A stretch of 64,000 bases of DNA from Melitaea cinxia (GCF_905220565.1 NC_059417.1:5278369-5342368), one strand, 5' to 3'; shown: positions 13,182 through 26,374, numbered from the stretch's first letter. Numbers and translations: made by a program. Notes: generated by a model not told the origin, from the letters alone.

Positions 13182-13641
13182 TTTAACTGACTTTCAAAAA
13201 AGGAGAATTGCATTGCACATCAATTGCACATCAATTCGATTGCATTTTTTTATGTATGTTACCTCAGAATCTTCATTTTTTTAATTGAATTGTGGTGCGT
13301 ATCACGTAGTCCCATTTAAATTTAATTGAGATTAAAAACTTTTCGAGCTATATCTAATAATGCGTAGTTACTCGACAATTTTTTCATCGACCTACGTGTG
13401 TTACGTATAACTTTTCACTGGGTTCATGGGTGGTACTGATTTTGATGATTCTTATTTTAATTGAAAGCTGATATTTTTTTTGTAATACCATATAAATTTG
13501 ATTCAAATCTAATCGCTACTTTTTGACTAATCTTTGATAACGCGTATTTACTTAACTATTTTTTCGTCTACCTATATTGTATTACTTGTCCATGTAATTA
13601 AAGTCGGTTTTTTTTTTCGTTTGCGAGCAAACACAATTATT
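13182..13641 (-). repeat. 'accgacttc' repeat, copy 4
   Basis: Reverse orientation, left end decayed (AACTGACTTTC), right end AAAGTCGGTTTTTTTTTTCG then GCGAGCAAACACAATTATT. Confidence 0.7.
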
Positions 13642-13964
13642 GGTAACGTAAGTTTATTAGGTCGAAAAAATATTACACTTGAAATTGTACAGACCAGAAA
13701 GTATAACTTTTTCCCTTTCTTAAATTAATGTATTTCTCTACCAAATACAATGCTAAGAATTCTGTATAAAGACATCGGGACATGTAGGCGAATCGATGGC
13801 ACCCCTTCCAGTACACCTTATATATATGTATATTATATACCTAGTCCCAGTAGCCTGAGGCTGAATGCACATGTTCTGTGGGGCGACTGAATAACGGATA
13901 TTGATCAAATGTGAATGAATTCGTTTTTACGCACAAGGATATTTTTGAAGAATATAGATACTTT

Positions 13965-14241
13965 CGGGGTGTCGTAAGAGGCGACTAAGGGATAACAAGG
14001 TTCCACAACCACCTTGGAACTTAAAAAGCCGACCGATGGCGGGATAACCATCCAACTACTGGCTTTGAAATACACAGGCCGAAGATGGGCAGCAGCGTCT
14101 TCGGTGCGACAAAGCCAGTACTGCGGTCACCAACCCGCCTGCCCAGCGTGGTGACTATGGGCAAAACACATGAGTTCACGTTATTTTTGGCGTAAACTTG
14201 TGGAGGCCTATGTCCAGCAGTGGACTGTTCAGGCTGTAATG
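13965..14241 (+). repeat. SINE family A, 5'-truncated, with 11-bp duplication
   Basis: Same family, missing its first 50-odd bases. ATAGATACTTT flanks it at 13,954-13,964 and 14,242-14,252, so the truncation happened on insertion. Confidence 0.9.
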
Positions 14242-14372
14242 ATAGATACTTTAATAGAAATAAAAAAGCTATAAGTATTCTCGAAAAAGTTCCCACTATC
14301 CAAAGAGTATTTTTTTATCTTGACCAGCCATACTAAGGTCATTATAAAGTTCTGAATCTTAATAATATACTA

Positions 14373-14520
14373 GCTGTGCCGCAACTACGTCCGCGTGGAA
14401 TTTAAAAAAAAATATTGTTCAGTTCGCACAGTTACAAAATAAATAAATTTTTAAAATAAAAGTAGCCTAAGTTACTCCTTATTGCATCAGCTATCTGCCA
14501 GTGAAAGTCCCGGCAAAATC
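14373..14520. repeat. Dispersed repeat with 'acgtccgcgtggaatt'
   Basis: AGCTGTGCCGCAACTACGTC then CGCGTGGAATTTAAAAA and GCCAGTGAAAGTCCCGGC. A common lepidopteran LINE end. Related fragments at 2,011-2,095, 27,735-27,805, 45,640-45,740 and 63,829-63,930. Confidence 0.6.
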
Positions 14521-14810
14521 GGCAGACACAAAAATTGTAAAAAATGTTATGTACCGTGTACACATCCATATCCATTTAGTAAAATGCGGTTATTTTAATA
14601 TTACAAACAGACACTCCAATTTTATTTATTTGTATAGATATAGATTTATTAACCTATCAGTTAACCATCATCCTGAGCTTTACAAACAAAGTAAAGTGGT
14701 ACTTGAAGTCTAGTTCTATATATTTTATAATTTACTGATTTACTAAGTTATGTTTATTCAAATTATTTACAAATCAAAATGTCCAATGAGCTTTTTAACT
14801 CAGATTTTTA

Positions 14811-14893
14811 ATTATAATAAAACAGTTTTTTCGAATTTTATCGCCGTTTATTAGGTTTTTTAGATGCCCGACGTTTCGAATACATTATACTAG
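14811..14893. repeat. Dispersed repeat shared with 1,015-1,112
   Basis: See partner; TTTTATCGCCGTTTATTAGG and GATGCCCGACGTTTCGAATA. Confidence 0.55.
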
Positions 14894-14995
14894 AAAACAA
14901 TATCAGATTTTTAAGTTATACTCAGTCAAATTGGTTACCAATCAAAATGATCTGCTCCTTAAATTTTGAGGCTCAGATTTGTATAATTTCACCGT

Positions 14996-15090
14996 CCATT
15001 CAGCCTGTAACTTCCCACCGCTGGGCATAGGCCTCTTTCTCATGCATGGAGAAAAACTACTACTATCTCCACGCAGTAGAAAAACGCCTA
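14996..15090 (-). repeat. SINE family B 3' fragment
   Basis: TTCAGCCTGTAACTTCCCAC then GCTGGGCATAGGCCTCTTTC, the reverse-oriented tail. Confidence 0.65.
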
Positions 15091-15340
15091 TACTTATAAC
15101 ATATAAGTACTGCTATCATATTTGAGGTACATAAACTAGCCAGTTTGATGCTATAAACTTTATCGAACCCCCAAAACGATCGGAGAACAATTGTTAACAC
15201 AAACAAATTTGTGTCTACGCGTAATTTAAGATATTTGATTCATAATTTAGAATATAATTTCTGAAGATAAATGGCAAGACAACATTAAATCTTGATTATT
15301 TCAAGTGCTAAACTTATTTAAAATTCACTTCTGCTCTTGC

Positions 15341-15682
15341 TGTGTGGCTACGGCACCAAAGAATATAGCCACCCCCTCTCTTCGCGTAGGTGTCGTAAGA
15401 GGCGACTAAGGGATAACAAGGTTCCACTAATACCTTGGAACTTAAGAAGCCGACTGATGGCGGGATAACCTTCTAATGGCTGGCTTTGAAACACACAGGC
15501 CGAAGATGGGCAGCAGCGTTTTAGGTGCGACAAAGCCAGCCCTACGGTCACCAACCCGCCTGCCCAGCGTGGTGACTATGGGCAATACACATGAGTTCAC
15601 GCATTTTTGGCGCGAACTTGTGGAAGCCTATGTCCAGCAGTGGACTGAAATAGGCTGGAATGATGATGATGGTGATGATGAA
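15341..15682 (+). repeat. SINE family A, full length, with 12-bp duplication
   Basis: 342 bp. TTCTGCTCTTGC flanks it exactly at 15,329-15,340 and 15,683-15,694. Ends in a GATGATG-rich tail. Gives the reference boundaries for the family in this window. Confidence 0.93.
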
Positions 15683-16359
15683 TTCTGCTCTTGCGTCGAA
15701 AATGGGTTGTTAGCATGCTTGCAAAGCTCTTGTTGCAGGCGTCCAGTCTCCATTAAGCTATGGTCGTGCTATTAGCATATCATCAAACATACCGTAAACT
15801 TGCTTACTAGCCTAGTGGTATAAAAAAAACACCAGCAGGCCTGGTGACAATTTCAGTAACACATAGTGCATCCGCCAATACGCAGTAGTTGTTTATCGAA
15901 TTAGGCAAAAGCGTTACCTTTTTCTCAAAACAATGCCCAATAACAGGCTGTTACACACACTGTAGAAGTTCTAAGTATTTATTTATATCAGTAATACCTA
16001 ATACGTCAATTATGATTTCATCTCAGTGCTACAGACTGACTATAACGTGACGCACATAAGAATCACACCATTAATTTCATTTAAAGTACTCTTTATTATA
16101 TTACTAAAGCCATTTTTGTTAATTTACAAAAACTATTACTTAGCTTTAGTTATATGTATTGAATTTTCCACTCAGCGACGTGCAAATAAAACGATCACAG
16201 TGGCCTGAATATTAATAATATACACACTATAACAATCTTATTACGTTGAGAATAACGACGATATTGCTGTACAGTTGTCTGTACAATGGCGTGTACAGTA
16301 AATCAGTTGTTCACCCGAATGGTCACCAATCGTAGAACGTCCGTAGTACCTATTAATTA

Positions 16360-17955
16360 GCTATCGCCTCGGGGCGGGGTGCACCCTTTATGATTGCTCT
16401 CAGTTTTACTACCACGTTACTTGTAATCATTATTTTAGTTAAAGATAATATTACAATTCAAAAACTCAAACGTTATCTTTTTATAAATTTGTAAGAAACT
16501 TTAAAAAAGCTGACGATTCTTATTTTATTTATTTTCTTAATAATAAAAACCGTTGGTACACGGCTACCGTAATCGCTTTAAAACTTATAACTTATAATAA
16601 TGTAAAATTTGGGTTACATAAAAAAATAAGTATTTTTTTTCTAAGCATTTCTCATTTTCAAAATAGTGTACAGTTCACTATTTTGATTTTCTTATAAAGA
16701 ACAACATGACTTTTTTTTTTAATTTTATTTACACATTTCTTTTTAATTATTAACCGAAAAATATTAAAACACATTTATTAATAATAATATATTGGTATTC
16801 ATTACTTTCTTAGTAACATTGTAGAACCTTGTTATACGTAGCTTCCTTTATAGTGCCGTAGTGTTGTATAAGGGTCAAACTTTAATCGAGTATCGATAGT
16901 AAATACCCCGAGGGAGCACCGCCCTCGGCAGTCTACGTTTGGCACGCGTCGTGCGCGATCGCTAACAAGGTCATCCGTGAAATATCGTAAACACGCCAGT
17001 GATTTGTGAATTTGTTTGTTCGTACATGTAATTTTTAATTAAAAAAAAAATTTTTTTTCATCCAGGAATGTTAGATATAACGTATAAATTTGTCTAATTT
17101 TAGTCATAAAATAACGTGTTTTATATATTTTAATTTGTATCGAAACATTTGATTTGTAATATGCAAACGAGATTTTATTATATTAGTTTTGTTAAAATTT
17201 TAATTTAGAGTAAAACTATAAACGTTTATAGGTAACACAATCATCTTAATATTATTTTTAGTTTCAAAGTAATTAAAATAAAAGGTCAATTAAAAGCTTA
17301 CGAGTCCAGTAATTAAGAATATATACAGTTACAGACGAGAGTTAAACAACGATTTCTACGTATATTGATTATATTTTTGTTCTTTTCCAGAGCATTAATT
17401 ACAATCGGTACACAGAATCGATTTATATCGTTATTTGCATAATCGTAAACATTAGTGTTGTTAATTGCATCGATATCGAAATTATTGATATTATATAAAA
17501 TTTCGCTCATCGATATTTGAATTTGGTGCACACGTGTGTTAAAAATCGTTATAATTTTTATCGATTATTTAACTATATATAAATTGTCGATCGTTAACAT
17601 TGGATCCGGTAGTCCAGTGGGTCGAAGCGAGTTCCGAACGTAAGGTTGTAATTTAAAAAGTAATCACTTACTGATCGTAGTCGGAATCGTCCGCCTTTTA
17701 AGGGGCCAGTAATTATCGAATATTCGGATAAAAATTTACATTTTTTTATATATATATTCGCTTTCACGTCGATCGATTAATAACGAACTTTTAAAGTACA
17801 CGGGACAATTACTTGATAGTGAATTAAATGTAAGCCGATGGTGCGTTAAATAGTGCTTCTATAATTAAAAAAAAAAACTTATTTTTTATCGTAAAGAGAT
17901 AAAAAAAACACTGGCGGTGGCGTACGTGGATTTATCTAGCGTAATTGAGGTGCAG
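16360..17955 (+). promoter_or_regulatory. Possible AP-2 promoter and non-coding first exon
   Basis: This is the only repeat-poor stretch with GC-rich islands upstream of the AP-2 exons. It holds a GC box (GGGGCGGGG, 16,371), AP-2-type sites GCCTCGGGGC (16,366-16,375) and GCCCTCGGC (16,921-16,929), a TATA-like TATATATAAA (17,574-17,583) and a good donor GTGCAG|GTAATG at 17,954/17,955. The segment before this donor has no ATG-initiated frame, so it would be 5' UTR. Linking it to AP-2 is inference from position and strand. Confidence 0.3.
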
Positions 17956-18237
17956 GTAATGTCTTTACTTAACTTATTACATTTTATTCAAGCTAATGAC
18001 ACAATTCGTCTTTTCCATTATGTAAGAAAGTTAAGCCTTTTATTGAATTTTATCTGTATCATTGTAATTATAATTTAAAATTTATATTCAAGTAAATAAC
18101 AATAGTTTATTAAACATTATACATATTTACAATTATTAAATTAAAGTTACATTTTAAGATATATTTATTCCAGTTATTAGTATATCTCTAATTAGTTCTA
18201 TAACGTTTGAGAGTTTTAGTAAGTAATGTAAATGTAA

Positions 18238-18239
18238 GG

Positions 18240-18278
<39 letters not shown>

Positions 18279-18374
18279 CAGCAGCCTTTCGCAGTCCACT
18301 ACTGGACATAGGCCTCCACAAGTTCACGCCAAAAATGGCGTGAATTCATGTGTTCTGCCTATAGTCACTACGCG
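18238..18374 (-). repeat. SINE family A 3' fragment with ATC microsatellite tail
   Basis: Begins with about 12 CAT repeats (18,241-18,279), then the reverse complement of the family 3' end up to CATAGTCACTACGCG. The microsatellite is its expanded tail. Confidence 0.85.
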
Positions 18375-18474
18375 CAATTTAAAGTACTTATCAAAAATTT
18401 CTGAACTTATGCCTTCAACTTACCTTAGGTTACCTACTTGTAATAATTGTAATAAAACAACAACCTAAAGCTAT

Positions 18475-18690
18475 ATATATATAAATTTCGTGTCACAATG
18501 CATGTAGGCGATAAACTACAAAACTACTGAACCAATTTTTATCAAATTTTGTAAGCATCTGTAATTTAGTCCAACTTGGGAGATAGGGTAGTTTTTATCG
18601 CAATTAGACCCGATAGGTCGCGCTGCTATCGGCTGTTTTTCAGGCAGGAAAACGTCTGCCGGTTCCGCTAGTATCTAATAAAACACCTAA
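18475..18690. repeat. Dispersed repeat fragment
   Basis: ATGTAGGCGATAAACTACAA, CAACTTGGGAGATAGGGTAG and GACCCGATAGGTCGCGCTGC; a recurring lepidopteran repeat by memory, single copy in this window. No coding frame. Confidence 0.45.
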
Positions 18691-19921
18691 CCGTGCTTGA
18701 ACTTAGCAACCAATAGCAAAATATAAGGATATATATATTTGATTGCTAAACGTTTGCAATAATTACTAAATATAAAACAATTATATTTCGAAAAAAAAAG
18801 ATACGGGTACATATCGCTAGTTATTACATAAAATGATTTAGAAGCCTTCAACTTGTCAAATCAAATGTATTACTACTACGGGATTATTGAAACTTGTATA
18901 ATTTGCATTAAAAAAAACCTGAATAAAATCAACTGGAGTGTGGAAAATGCTAATTTGATGTGATGAATGATTTCATAAACTGTAAATAAACGATGTATAT
19001 CACTAGCAATCTGCTATAATATCACATGGTAATAAATATTGATATAAGATTTTAATAATCTTATAAAACTTACATTGGCAATGATTTTATTGATTTATCG
19101 TTTTGATTTTACTTATCTGATAACTTTAATTGAGAGTACAAATATTAAACAACTTAAAAATTCTAAGTCTCAAAAAATTACTATGGTATTTATTTAGAGG
19201 TACATCCCTAGACTGAGTAGGCTCTACAGTGAATTTACAGTTAAAAACAAGTCATTAGACATCTTTGCAGATATCCTAGCTGTATTTAAGAAGAAACTAT
19301 TAAATTAATATGATTCCTCAATCCATAAGCTATGTAGCACTTATAATAATTTATAATAGTAATAATTATTTAGTTATTTATTTTGTATGTATTTTTTTGT
19401 TTAAATCCTGAATGTTCAAATTAATCTGAATAGGCAGACGACTTAGTTATCTAAAGCGCATACTGTAACTACATTTAATAATTTAACATATAACCGATTG
19501 TAATTTTTTTAAACATGTAATTCTGTTGGTGATTCATACTAAATATATAAATAAATAAATAAATAGAGAAACGACAATTTTAAACGAAAACCACCACTTA
19601 CATATTATTTAAAATTGTTTAATCTTTGCCAACAACATATGTATCGATATTTTTATTTATTTGTGCATACTTAAGTACGTATGTGTAATTTTAACAAGAT
19701 TTTACATAAAGCTATAGTTTTAGGAGCCTATTCATTCTTTGGTAAATAATTATACATCTATGACCTTCAAATCTGCATTTTTAATTTTATAAATAGTTTT
19801 TGGTCTTCTTATGATGATCAAATGATATACTAAAACTTTTTTACCAATACTTTTGTTTATTTACGAAACATACCTTCAATATTATTTCATTAAAAATCAT
19901 TTCTGCTATAAATTTTACATG

Positions 19922-20046
19922 GTCGTAAGAGACGCCATGGATAGAGACCGGTGGAGGCAAATCATCCGCTCCATATGCAACCCTGATGCTGACCACGATC
20001 CTCAGACATGAGGGACCGACAAGAGAGAGAGAGAGAGAGAGAGAGA
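19922..20046 (+). mobile_element. LINE 3' terminus with GA microsatellite
   Basis: Encodes DAMDRDRWRQIIRSICNPDA followed by a stop, the usual C-terminus of RTE/Proto2-like LINE polymerases, and runs into a GA repeat at 20,022-20,045. Confidence 0.65.
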
Positions 20047-20631
20047 AAAATCAATCTATAGATATACATACACTTTTTATTGTTAAAAAATTGACAGAAA
20101 GTCAAAATATACATTCATTGCATCCAGATAAAAAATTCAGTAGTAATTTATATAGTGCATATACCAAAGCTGGATCTAATTTATCCATTTCAGAGACAGA
20201 CTGGTACGTGTAGAGATTTTTTTTCTTAGATCCTTAACGGTATCGTGAACATCTTTTAATTACCAATTTATCTTTTAAAACGTAATAAAAGCTTTTATTC
20301 CGTCCAAATTACTTCGTTCGTCAAACATACAGTTTTTTTAGAAATCCTATCTAAGAATGACTGGACACTTTATATTCGAATAAATTTTTTAGCACTACTT
20401 TGTATAAATTACTTTTGGGTATTATTACATTTCATTGTTAGTTGGTTTAATTTGTAAAATGTTCTTGTTCAATTTGCATTGCTTTTGTAGGTGTGACAAC
20501 TATTAATTGAAAACACATAATTTTCATAACATATGTAATTCGTTAGATGAATAGGGCGGGGATATTAATATTTATAATGCCTAATGTTATCTTTTTATAT
20601 CTTTTCACTACAACAGGAGCAGAAAATTCAA

Positions 20632-20692
20632 TATTCCGTCATAATTATAATCATAATACATACATAATATGATTATAATTATGACGGAATAA
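20632..20692. repeat. Perfect 23-24 bp inverted repeat, 12-14 base loop
   Basis: Arms 20,632-20,654 and 20,669-20,691 are exact reverse complements (TATTCCGTCATAATTATAAT start). Not in any recognised mobile element. Confidence 0.95.
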
Positions 20693-22084
20693 AATCAAAT
20701 CATTCATTAATACATATCATATATAAAGCACATTATAATTTTCCTTTTTTTTCTAGAGCCAACAACCACACATATTAATTGGCTCGTAAAATTGTGATTT
20801 TTGCTCTAAAAACATCACATTTTAATGCGACGTTATCTTTTAAGAAAATAATGAAAACTAACATGCAATTAATTAAAAAAGTAATAATTAAAATTAAATA
20901 AAAAACTAATTTTAATCTTTCAAAATCTAATAACACATCTCAATTGCACAATAAGTACTCTACCAGTGCTTAGACGTTAATATCATCATTTTATCGCGCT
21001 TTATATTGAAGCGCTAACGAATAGACTCGGCCTATTTCGTATGGTAATGAGTCTTACATATTGATCAATTTAAACAGCATTGTAATATCGATATACCGGC
21101 CATTACACATTCCACGATTGATGGATTGATTTAGACATATAACAGTAAATTAAATGACGTATCGATATCGATGATTTATAGCATGTTACCGCACTATTAT
21201 ATTCACTCCCATGTAAATATATCTTGAAATAAATATCTTGCTTAAAATATAGAAATGGAAATAATTACAGAGCACAAAAAAATAATTTGCGATGAAAGAA
21301 AAACTAGTAATAATGATGAAATATGAATACGGATGGGTTCTAACTACTGTATTATGATTTTAAAAATGTCAAAATTAGTTATAATTTAAATTGTTTTAAA
21401 ATTGAAATATAATTACGAAATAAATTAAAACCGGTAAATTATATAAAGGTGTTAATTAATACACAATACTTTAAATATTGCTTAAAATAGATATAATTAT
21501 GTAATAAGATAAGAATAGTTCTACAAATGTAGGCTAAAGACCTTTTAAAATGACAAAGTTAATATAAACATTGTACACATATGTAAATGCCTGTAGTTAG
21601 TTGTCGTCAATTTTTTTTAATTTGGATACAAAAACCTTTATGAAAATATATTATGGATCAAATTTCATAGTAGTATTTGATAAAATCTAAAAAATAAACA
21701 AACATAAAAAAAAAAATAAGTAACAAGATGCACAAAAGTTATTAATTCCCTTACTTCATTTGAACGACTTTTCAAAGTTTAAGTTAAGTTTATTATTCGG
21801 TGCAGGATTATATTGACGATAAAGATGGCTGCCAGCAGTGGACTGCAGTAGGCTGAAGTGATGAAAGATGGGTGGACTTAGTGACGCTGTATTTCATGCA
21901 AGATATTAGCAATTTTGTATAAATTGTAAATCCATATGATTTTAGTTAGTGCTAAAAGTTTTCTGTTCATCGTTTTTAAATTACATGTAGTCAATATATT
22001 TTTTAATTATTTATTTTACCGATTAAATCAAATGAGCTTAAAAAAAAATTTTGTATTAAAATACAGTTTATATGTTATTTTTAA

Positions 22085-22250
22085 AAGTAACTGCGGAGTT
22101 TCTTGCCTTTTCTTCTCCACAGTTTACATTCTGAATCGGTAGCAGCTTCACTTTTAAAAATAATAATGACTTTTAAAACTTTAAATGACGTTTCGAATGT
22201 GCTTTTGATATCTATTTAAATAAAGCTATTTTGATTTTGAAAGATTTTTT
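22085..22250 (+). repeat. LINE 3'-end fragment ('aataaagctattttgattttga' type)
   Basis: CTGCGGAGTTTCTTGCC, GAATCGGTAGCAGCTTCACT and a tail TAAATAAAGCTATTTTGATT. A widespread lepidopteran LINE 3' UTR. Related pieces at 31,315-31,403 and 46,246-46,390. Confidence 0.65.
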
Positions 22251-22704
22251 TATAATCTGTAAAAAGGTCAGATATTCATAATTAGAATATTTACCAGTTT
22301 TGCGTTAAAAAGTCATGTAATAACATCATTAACTTATTTCAAAGTTTGGCAACTAATCAATTAACGCTATTAATAGCTTTATCTGTGTCAACGATAATTA
22401 ATATGTCAAGTAATTAGTGATCAAAAATCATAAATCTTATCAAAATCGTACCGCTTGCGAAATACAAATGCCATGAAATAGTTTTTGACTAGAGCAATGA
22501 AAAATGAGGACATTTACACAGCATACAACTATTACATTCAAATTTTATCTCTGTGGATAGCCGGTGATTTGGTTTTTTTCCCTTGATGTTTTCATCAAAA
22601 TGTACAAAAATAATAGTATTGAAATAAATACAAAATTAAAAAAGTATCTACTTTTAACATTTTACTTTACATTTATTTAATATTTTTAACCGATTTCCTT
22701 TAAC

Positions 22705-22826
22705 TGCGGTACATATTACATGGCTTCAGCCTATCGCAATCCACTGCTGGACATAGCCTTCACCAAGTTCGCGCCAAACTTCTCGGTTCTCCGCAATCCT
22801 CGTACAGCCCTCGCGATCTGACGTAG
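22705..22826 (-). repeat. LINE 3'-end fragment (RTE-like)
   Basis: GCTTCAGCCTATCGCAATCC, then TTCGCGCCAAACTTCTCGG, a common lepidopteran LINE end. No coding frame. Confidence 0.55.
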
Positions 22827-25179
22827 GTTTATGTGTTATTATATTGTGAAGAGATTACAAATATATGTTTGCATTATAATTATGATTGATAGATTACCTA
22901 CATACGTACATATATGGTATAATAAATCTTTCATATGTGACAAGAAAATACCGGAAGTAAATCTATCTCATCTCAATAAACATCGTTGTTTTTTACATAA
23001 ATTAAAACTTATTTGTGAGATATATAGATCATTAAATTAACCTTGACCCACTGATATTTTTATGGTAATTCAAAACACAACAATTTTCACATGTAAATTT
23101 TGTATCAAAATATATTTTGCAATCAATCTGTTTCTCAGAGACGAGTCTAATCTAAAAAAAAATATCCTTTTTTTAACACTTTGACAACGGAATTTGTAAT
23201 TTAATTAGTGATAAATTATAGAACAAAATCAGATAAATTTATTTATGTAATATATGTGTCTCGATACACACAAGTAGTTATTGTATATTTATGTACAAGT
23301 TTATGTACACAGCAACGAATATCAAGATCAATTGAAACCACTATATTTTTAACTTGATTTAAAACTTTCAAACCGTTATAGTAAAATTTAAATAAACATC
23401 AGTTATTTTTTAACTGGCAAATAAGAGGAACCGGCTCTTAACCAAATATTGAGGAAACAGTCGATCCAACTATCAATCAAAATTATTTTTTATTTATAAT
23501 TTTTATATGTGCTACTTTTTGTCTATTAATTTTTGAAATGGCTTTGAAGAAAACATGATGGAGTTTAATCTGTCAATAATCATAAATCTTGACACAGGCA
23601 AGTTTGCTTAAATATTTTTATGACACGAAAACGACTTTAATTATGTTTTATTATAGTTCAGATATGGATTAATTACTTATTACATAAAAAGAAATTTCAA
23701 ATTATATTCGTTGGCGTTATATTTAAATCATGTTATTACAAATTTCTATGTGTGTACTTTTAATTATAATTAATATAATTTTTATTTGTAAAATGACCTG
23801 CTTAAATATTTTTTTTTTATTATATTCACTTTTCAGGTAAATAAATGAAATAATTGGTACTCTATTGTACACCACTAACATTTAAAAAAAAATTAATCAT
23901 TCTAAAAAATAAAAAAGGTGTACACAGAATCATCTTAAATAAACACGAGAAAACAAGACACTATTTCGTAATTTAAGCTACTGTTATTCACTACCAATAG
24001 AAGAAAAAACTAACTTTAAACATTTTTGACACAAACGTTTTATATAATAGTGTAGATACAAAATGTGTCATTTATTTTAATTAATATTGTAATATTCCAC
24101 TGCGTAATGTACCTGTTTTTGTTTTTACCATACATCCGGTAGTCATCTCGTTAGTTAGACACAACTCGATCAAATGCAATCGTTAAACAGAGCAAACTTC
24201 AGACAAGACAGTCTTACAAGAATGTTTTTTGATAATTGTTAGTTGAGAAAATTATAATTAAAGAAATTTTGATATGAGTCGTAGCATGTCGCTTAAGATT
24301 TCTAACATTCCTTAAATAAACAGCTGTAAGAATATGTAGTAAGCCTAGGGCTAGCGCACTAAACATACGTTCATTAGGCATATGTATGTGTATATTGTTA
24401 AAGATTCAGCAATCAGTTCTACTATTCATCCAACTAAATACGATTAAAATCAGCGGCATTTTATTTTTAAAATTGAAATGAACTCACAGATTTTAACGTC
24501 TTGTAAATAATTCACACTCAGATGAGCCTTCCTTGAGTCAGATTCAGCATCAGTGTTTAGAACGTTTCATAATTACGTTAAAAAATATTATAATATTATT
24601 TAATATTATACATACATAGCTTTCATATATATAAAAATGTGATACACTTATTGTCAGTTTCGAGTTGTTTTTTTTTTTTTTTTGATACAGCACTCACCAT
24701 ACAAAAAATATTTTAAAACTTTGTCGTAAAACTGTCGCGTGTATACTAAAACATCGTTACCCGTAACTCGATATTTGGCAATTGATCTAAATTCAATACA
24801 TTTGACGTCAGGTCAAGTAAAAATTGAGGTTTGAATCATTGAACACATAAATCTTGTTTCAAATTGCTACTTAATTACATACCAGTAAAAAAATACACCG
24901 TTCTTAGACGCCTATGATATTATCACAGTATTTATCGAATACGTTCGACTTACTAAAATTTTATTACTAAAAAGTACGTTAAGTGAAATTTTTTCGTTTT
25001 TATTTAATATACAAAATATGAGAAAAATATGATTATACGAGAAATTGTATAGCGGTCATCTTTTTTGGTAGCACCAGAATAGGCGAATAGGTTTTGGCCT
25101 AGAAATATTAACAGTTAATTTTAATCCAATATAAAGAAATGTTCATTGGCCCTTAGTCCGTCTATTGCAAACGATTTAG

Positions 25180-25515
25180 TCAGTGTCAGACAGACGCTGT
25201 GTCGCCTAGGACACTCTCCAGGAAAACATAGAGTTGCCTAAGTTTTGCGCCACCCTCTCGACCTCACTGGCTAGGCCCACAGGAACGACGAGTCGATACG
25301 TGTGGAGCCAGTTCGGCTGCAGGAGTCTTTCGCATTTTAGAGTTATGCCACGAATGCTTGACGGAGACCCCATTCCGGGTTTCAAATGAAGTTTTCCTTC
25401 TCCAGGACCCTGATGATTTTGGGCCAGGTTTATCCTTTGGTCGCCTTTTACGACCCCCACGAGCTGAAAGGGGATGATCTATTCTACTCGGCCGACACCA
25501 CGCGACATAAAGAAA
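25180..25515. repeat. GC-rich dispersed repeat fragment
   Basis: Contains GGTCGCCTTTTACGACCCCC and GGCCGACACCACGCGACATA, a layout like the end of lepidopteran retroelements. Unusually GC-rich for the region and open on both strands for 80-150 codons, but those frames match only repeat sequence. Confidence 0.55.
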
Positions 25516-25827
25516 TGTTAATCCTACTAATATTATCAATGGGAAAGTTTGTGAGGATGTATGTCTGTATGTACTTATATTTGATAAATTTTCACGTAAA
25601 AACTGTATTTTTACGTAGATAGATAGAGATCTGGAATGACACGAAAGCTTCTTCTTATCCCGTATTCCCGCGGGATCGGAAATTTCGTGAGAGAAACCGC
25701 CTGGCGCAGCTAGTTTATTAATTAAGCCCAACCGACATTTGAATTTAACAGCCCACCTTAGTTAGTGTAGTAAAAGTGTCTGAGCCGAACGGCCTAACTA
25801 CTAAATATACATATTATACAACATCAT

Positions 25828-26374
25828 GTTGTTGTTGTTGTTATTGTTGTTGTGAGCTCGGTTTTCCGCATTTAGACAACAAAGGTGGTCCGTTATACGT
25901 GAAAAGAGGGCTGACTAGTTCAGCCAGCCCAGCTCATTCCAGAAGCTCAGAAGCCTCCTGGGGCGTTCACAGGCTTCTCGGAGCGTCCTTATGTCCATAA
26001 GGATGGTTGCCTGGTGTGCGGCCACTCCCTCGCATTCCAGGATAACGTGGGCGGCTGTTTCTTCAGCAGCCAGACATCCCCTGCAAAGAGGACTGTCCGT
26101 TGCATTCATAATGAATAGTTGGTGATTAAGTGCCATGTGGCCGGTAATCGTGCCAACAACTATTCTGATGTCCAGACGGTTTAGACTGAGCAGTCGGCAC
26201 GATAGATTCGGAGATACTTCCGTGATTATCATTTTGGAATGTCTACAGCCGGTTTGGTTTGCCCAAAGGGCATTGTGAGTTGCACGTGTGCGTTGTCTTA
26301 CCCACGAGCGCAGTTGTCCAAATGGTAGCAGCAATAGGATGGTTGGGCCAGCAACCTTTGTATTGGACCCAATA
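25828..26374 (-). mobile_element. 5'-truncated LINE with RNase H-like end, 12-bp target duplication
   Basis: Minus-strand frame 25,915-26,334 encodes the C-terminus of a LINE polymerase (ITGHMALNHQLFIM, SPLCRGCLAAEETAAHVILE). The 3' tail is an AAC repeat (GTT repeat on +, 25,828-25,851). Flanks are ATACAACATCAT at 25,816-25,827 and 26,375-26,386, an exact target duplication, so the limits are firm. Confidence 0.9.

Larger units (their letters stand above)
18691..25179. other. Probable first intron or intergenic DNA of AP-2
   Basis: AT-rich, no coding exon seen. Contains the LINE ends, the inverted repeat at 20.6 kb and SINE scraps (21,826-21,865) listed separately. The missing AP-2 start exon was looked for here and not found. 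Confidence 0.5.

Noticed and set aside
16270..16310. Cluster of TGTACA words
   Set aside because: Three near copies in 40 bp are suggestive but too short and not tied to a known factor here.
18241..18279. CAT triplet run considered as coding His repeat or a CRISPR-like array
   Set aside because: It is the microsatellite tail of a reverse-oriented SINE; no spacers, no gene context.
25206..25731. Overlapping frames on both strands of 80-155 codons
   Set aside because: They fall in a dispersed GC-rich repeat and do not look like a conserved protein; GC-rich DNA leaves frames open by chance.
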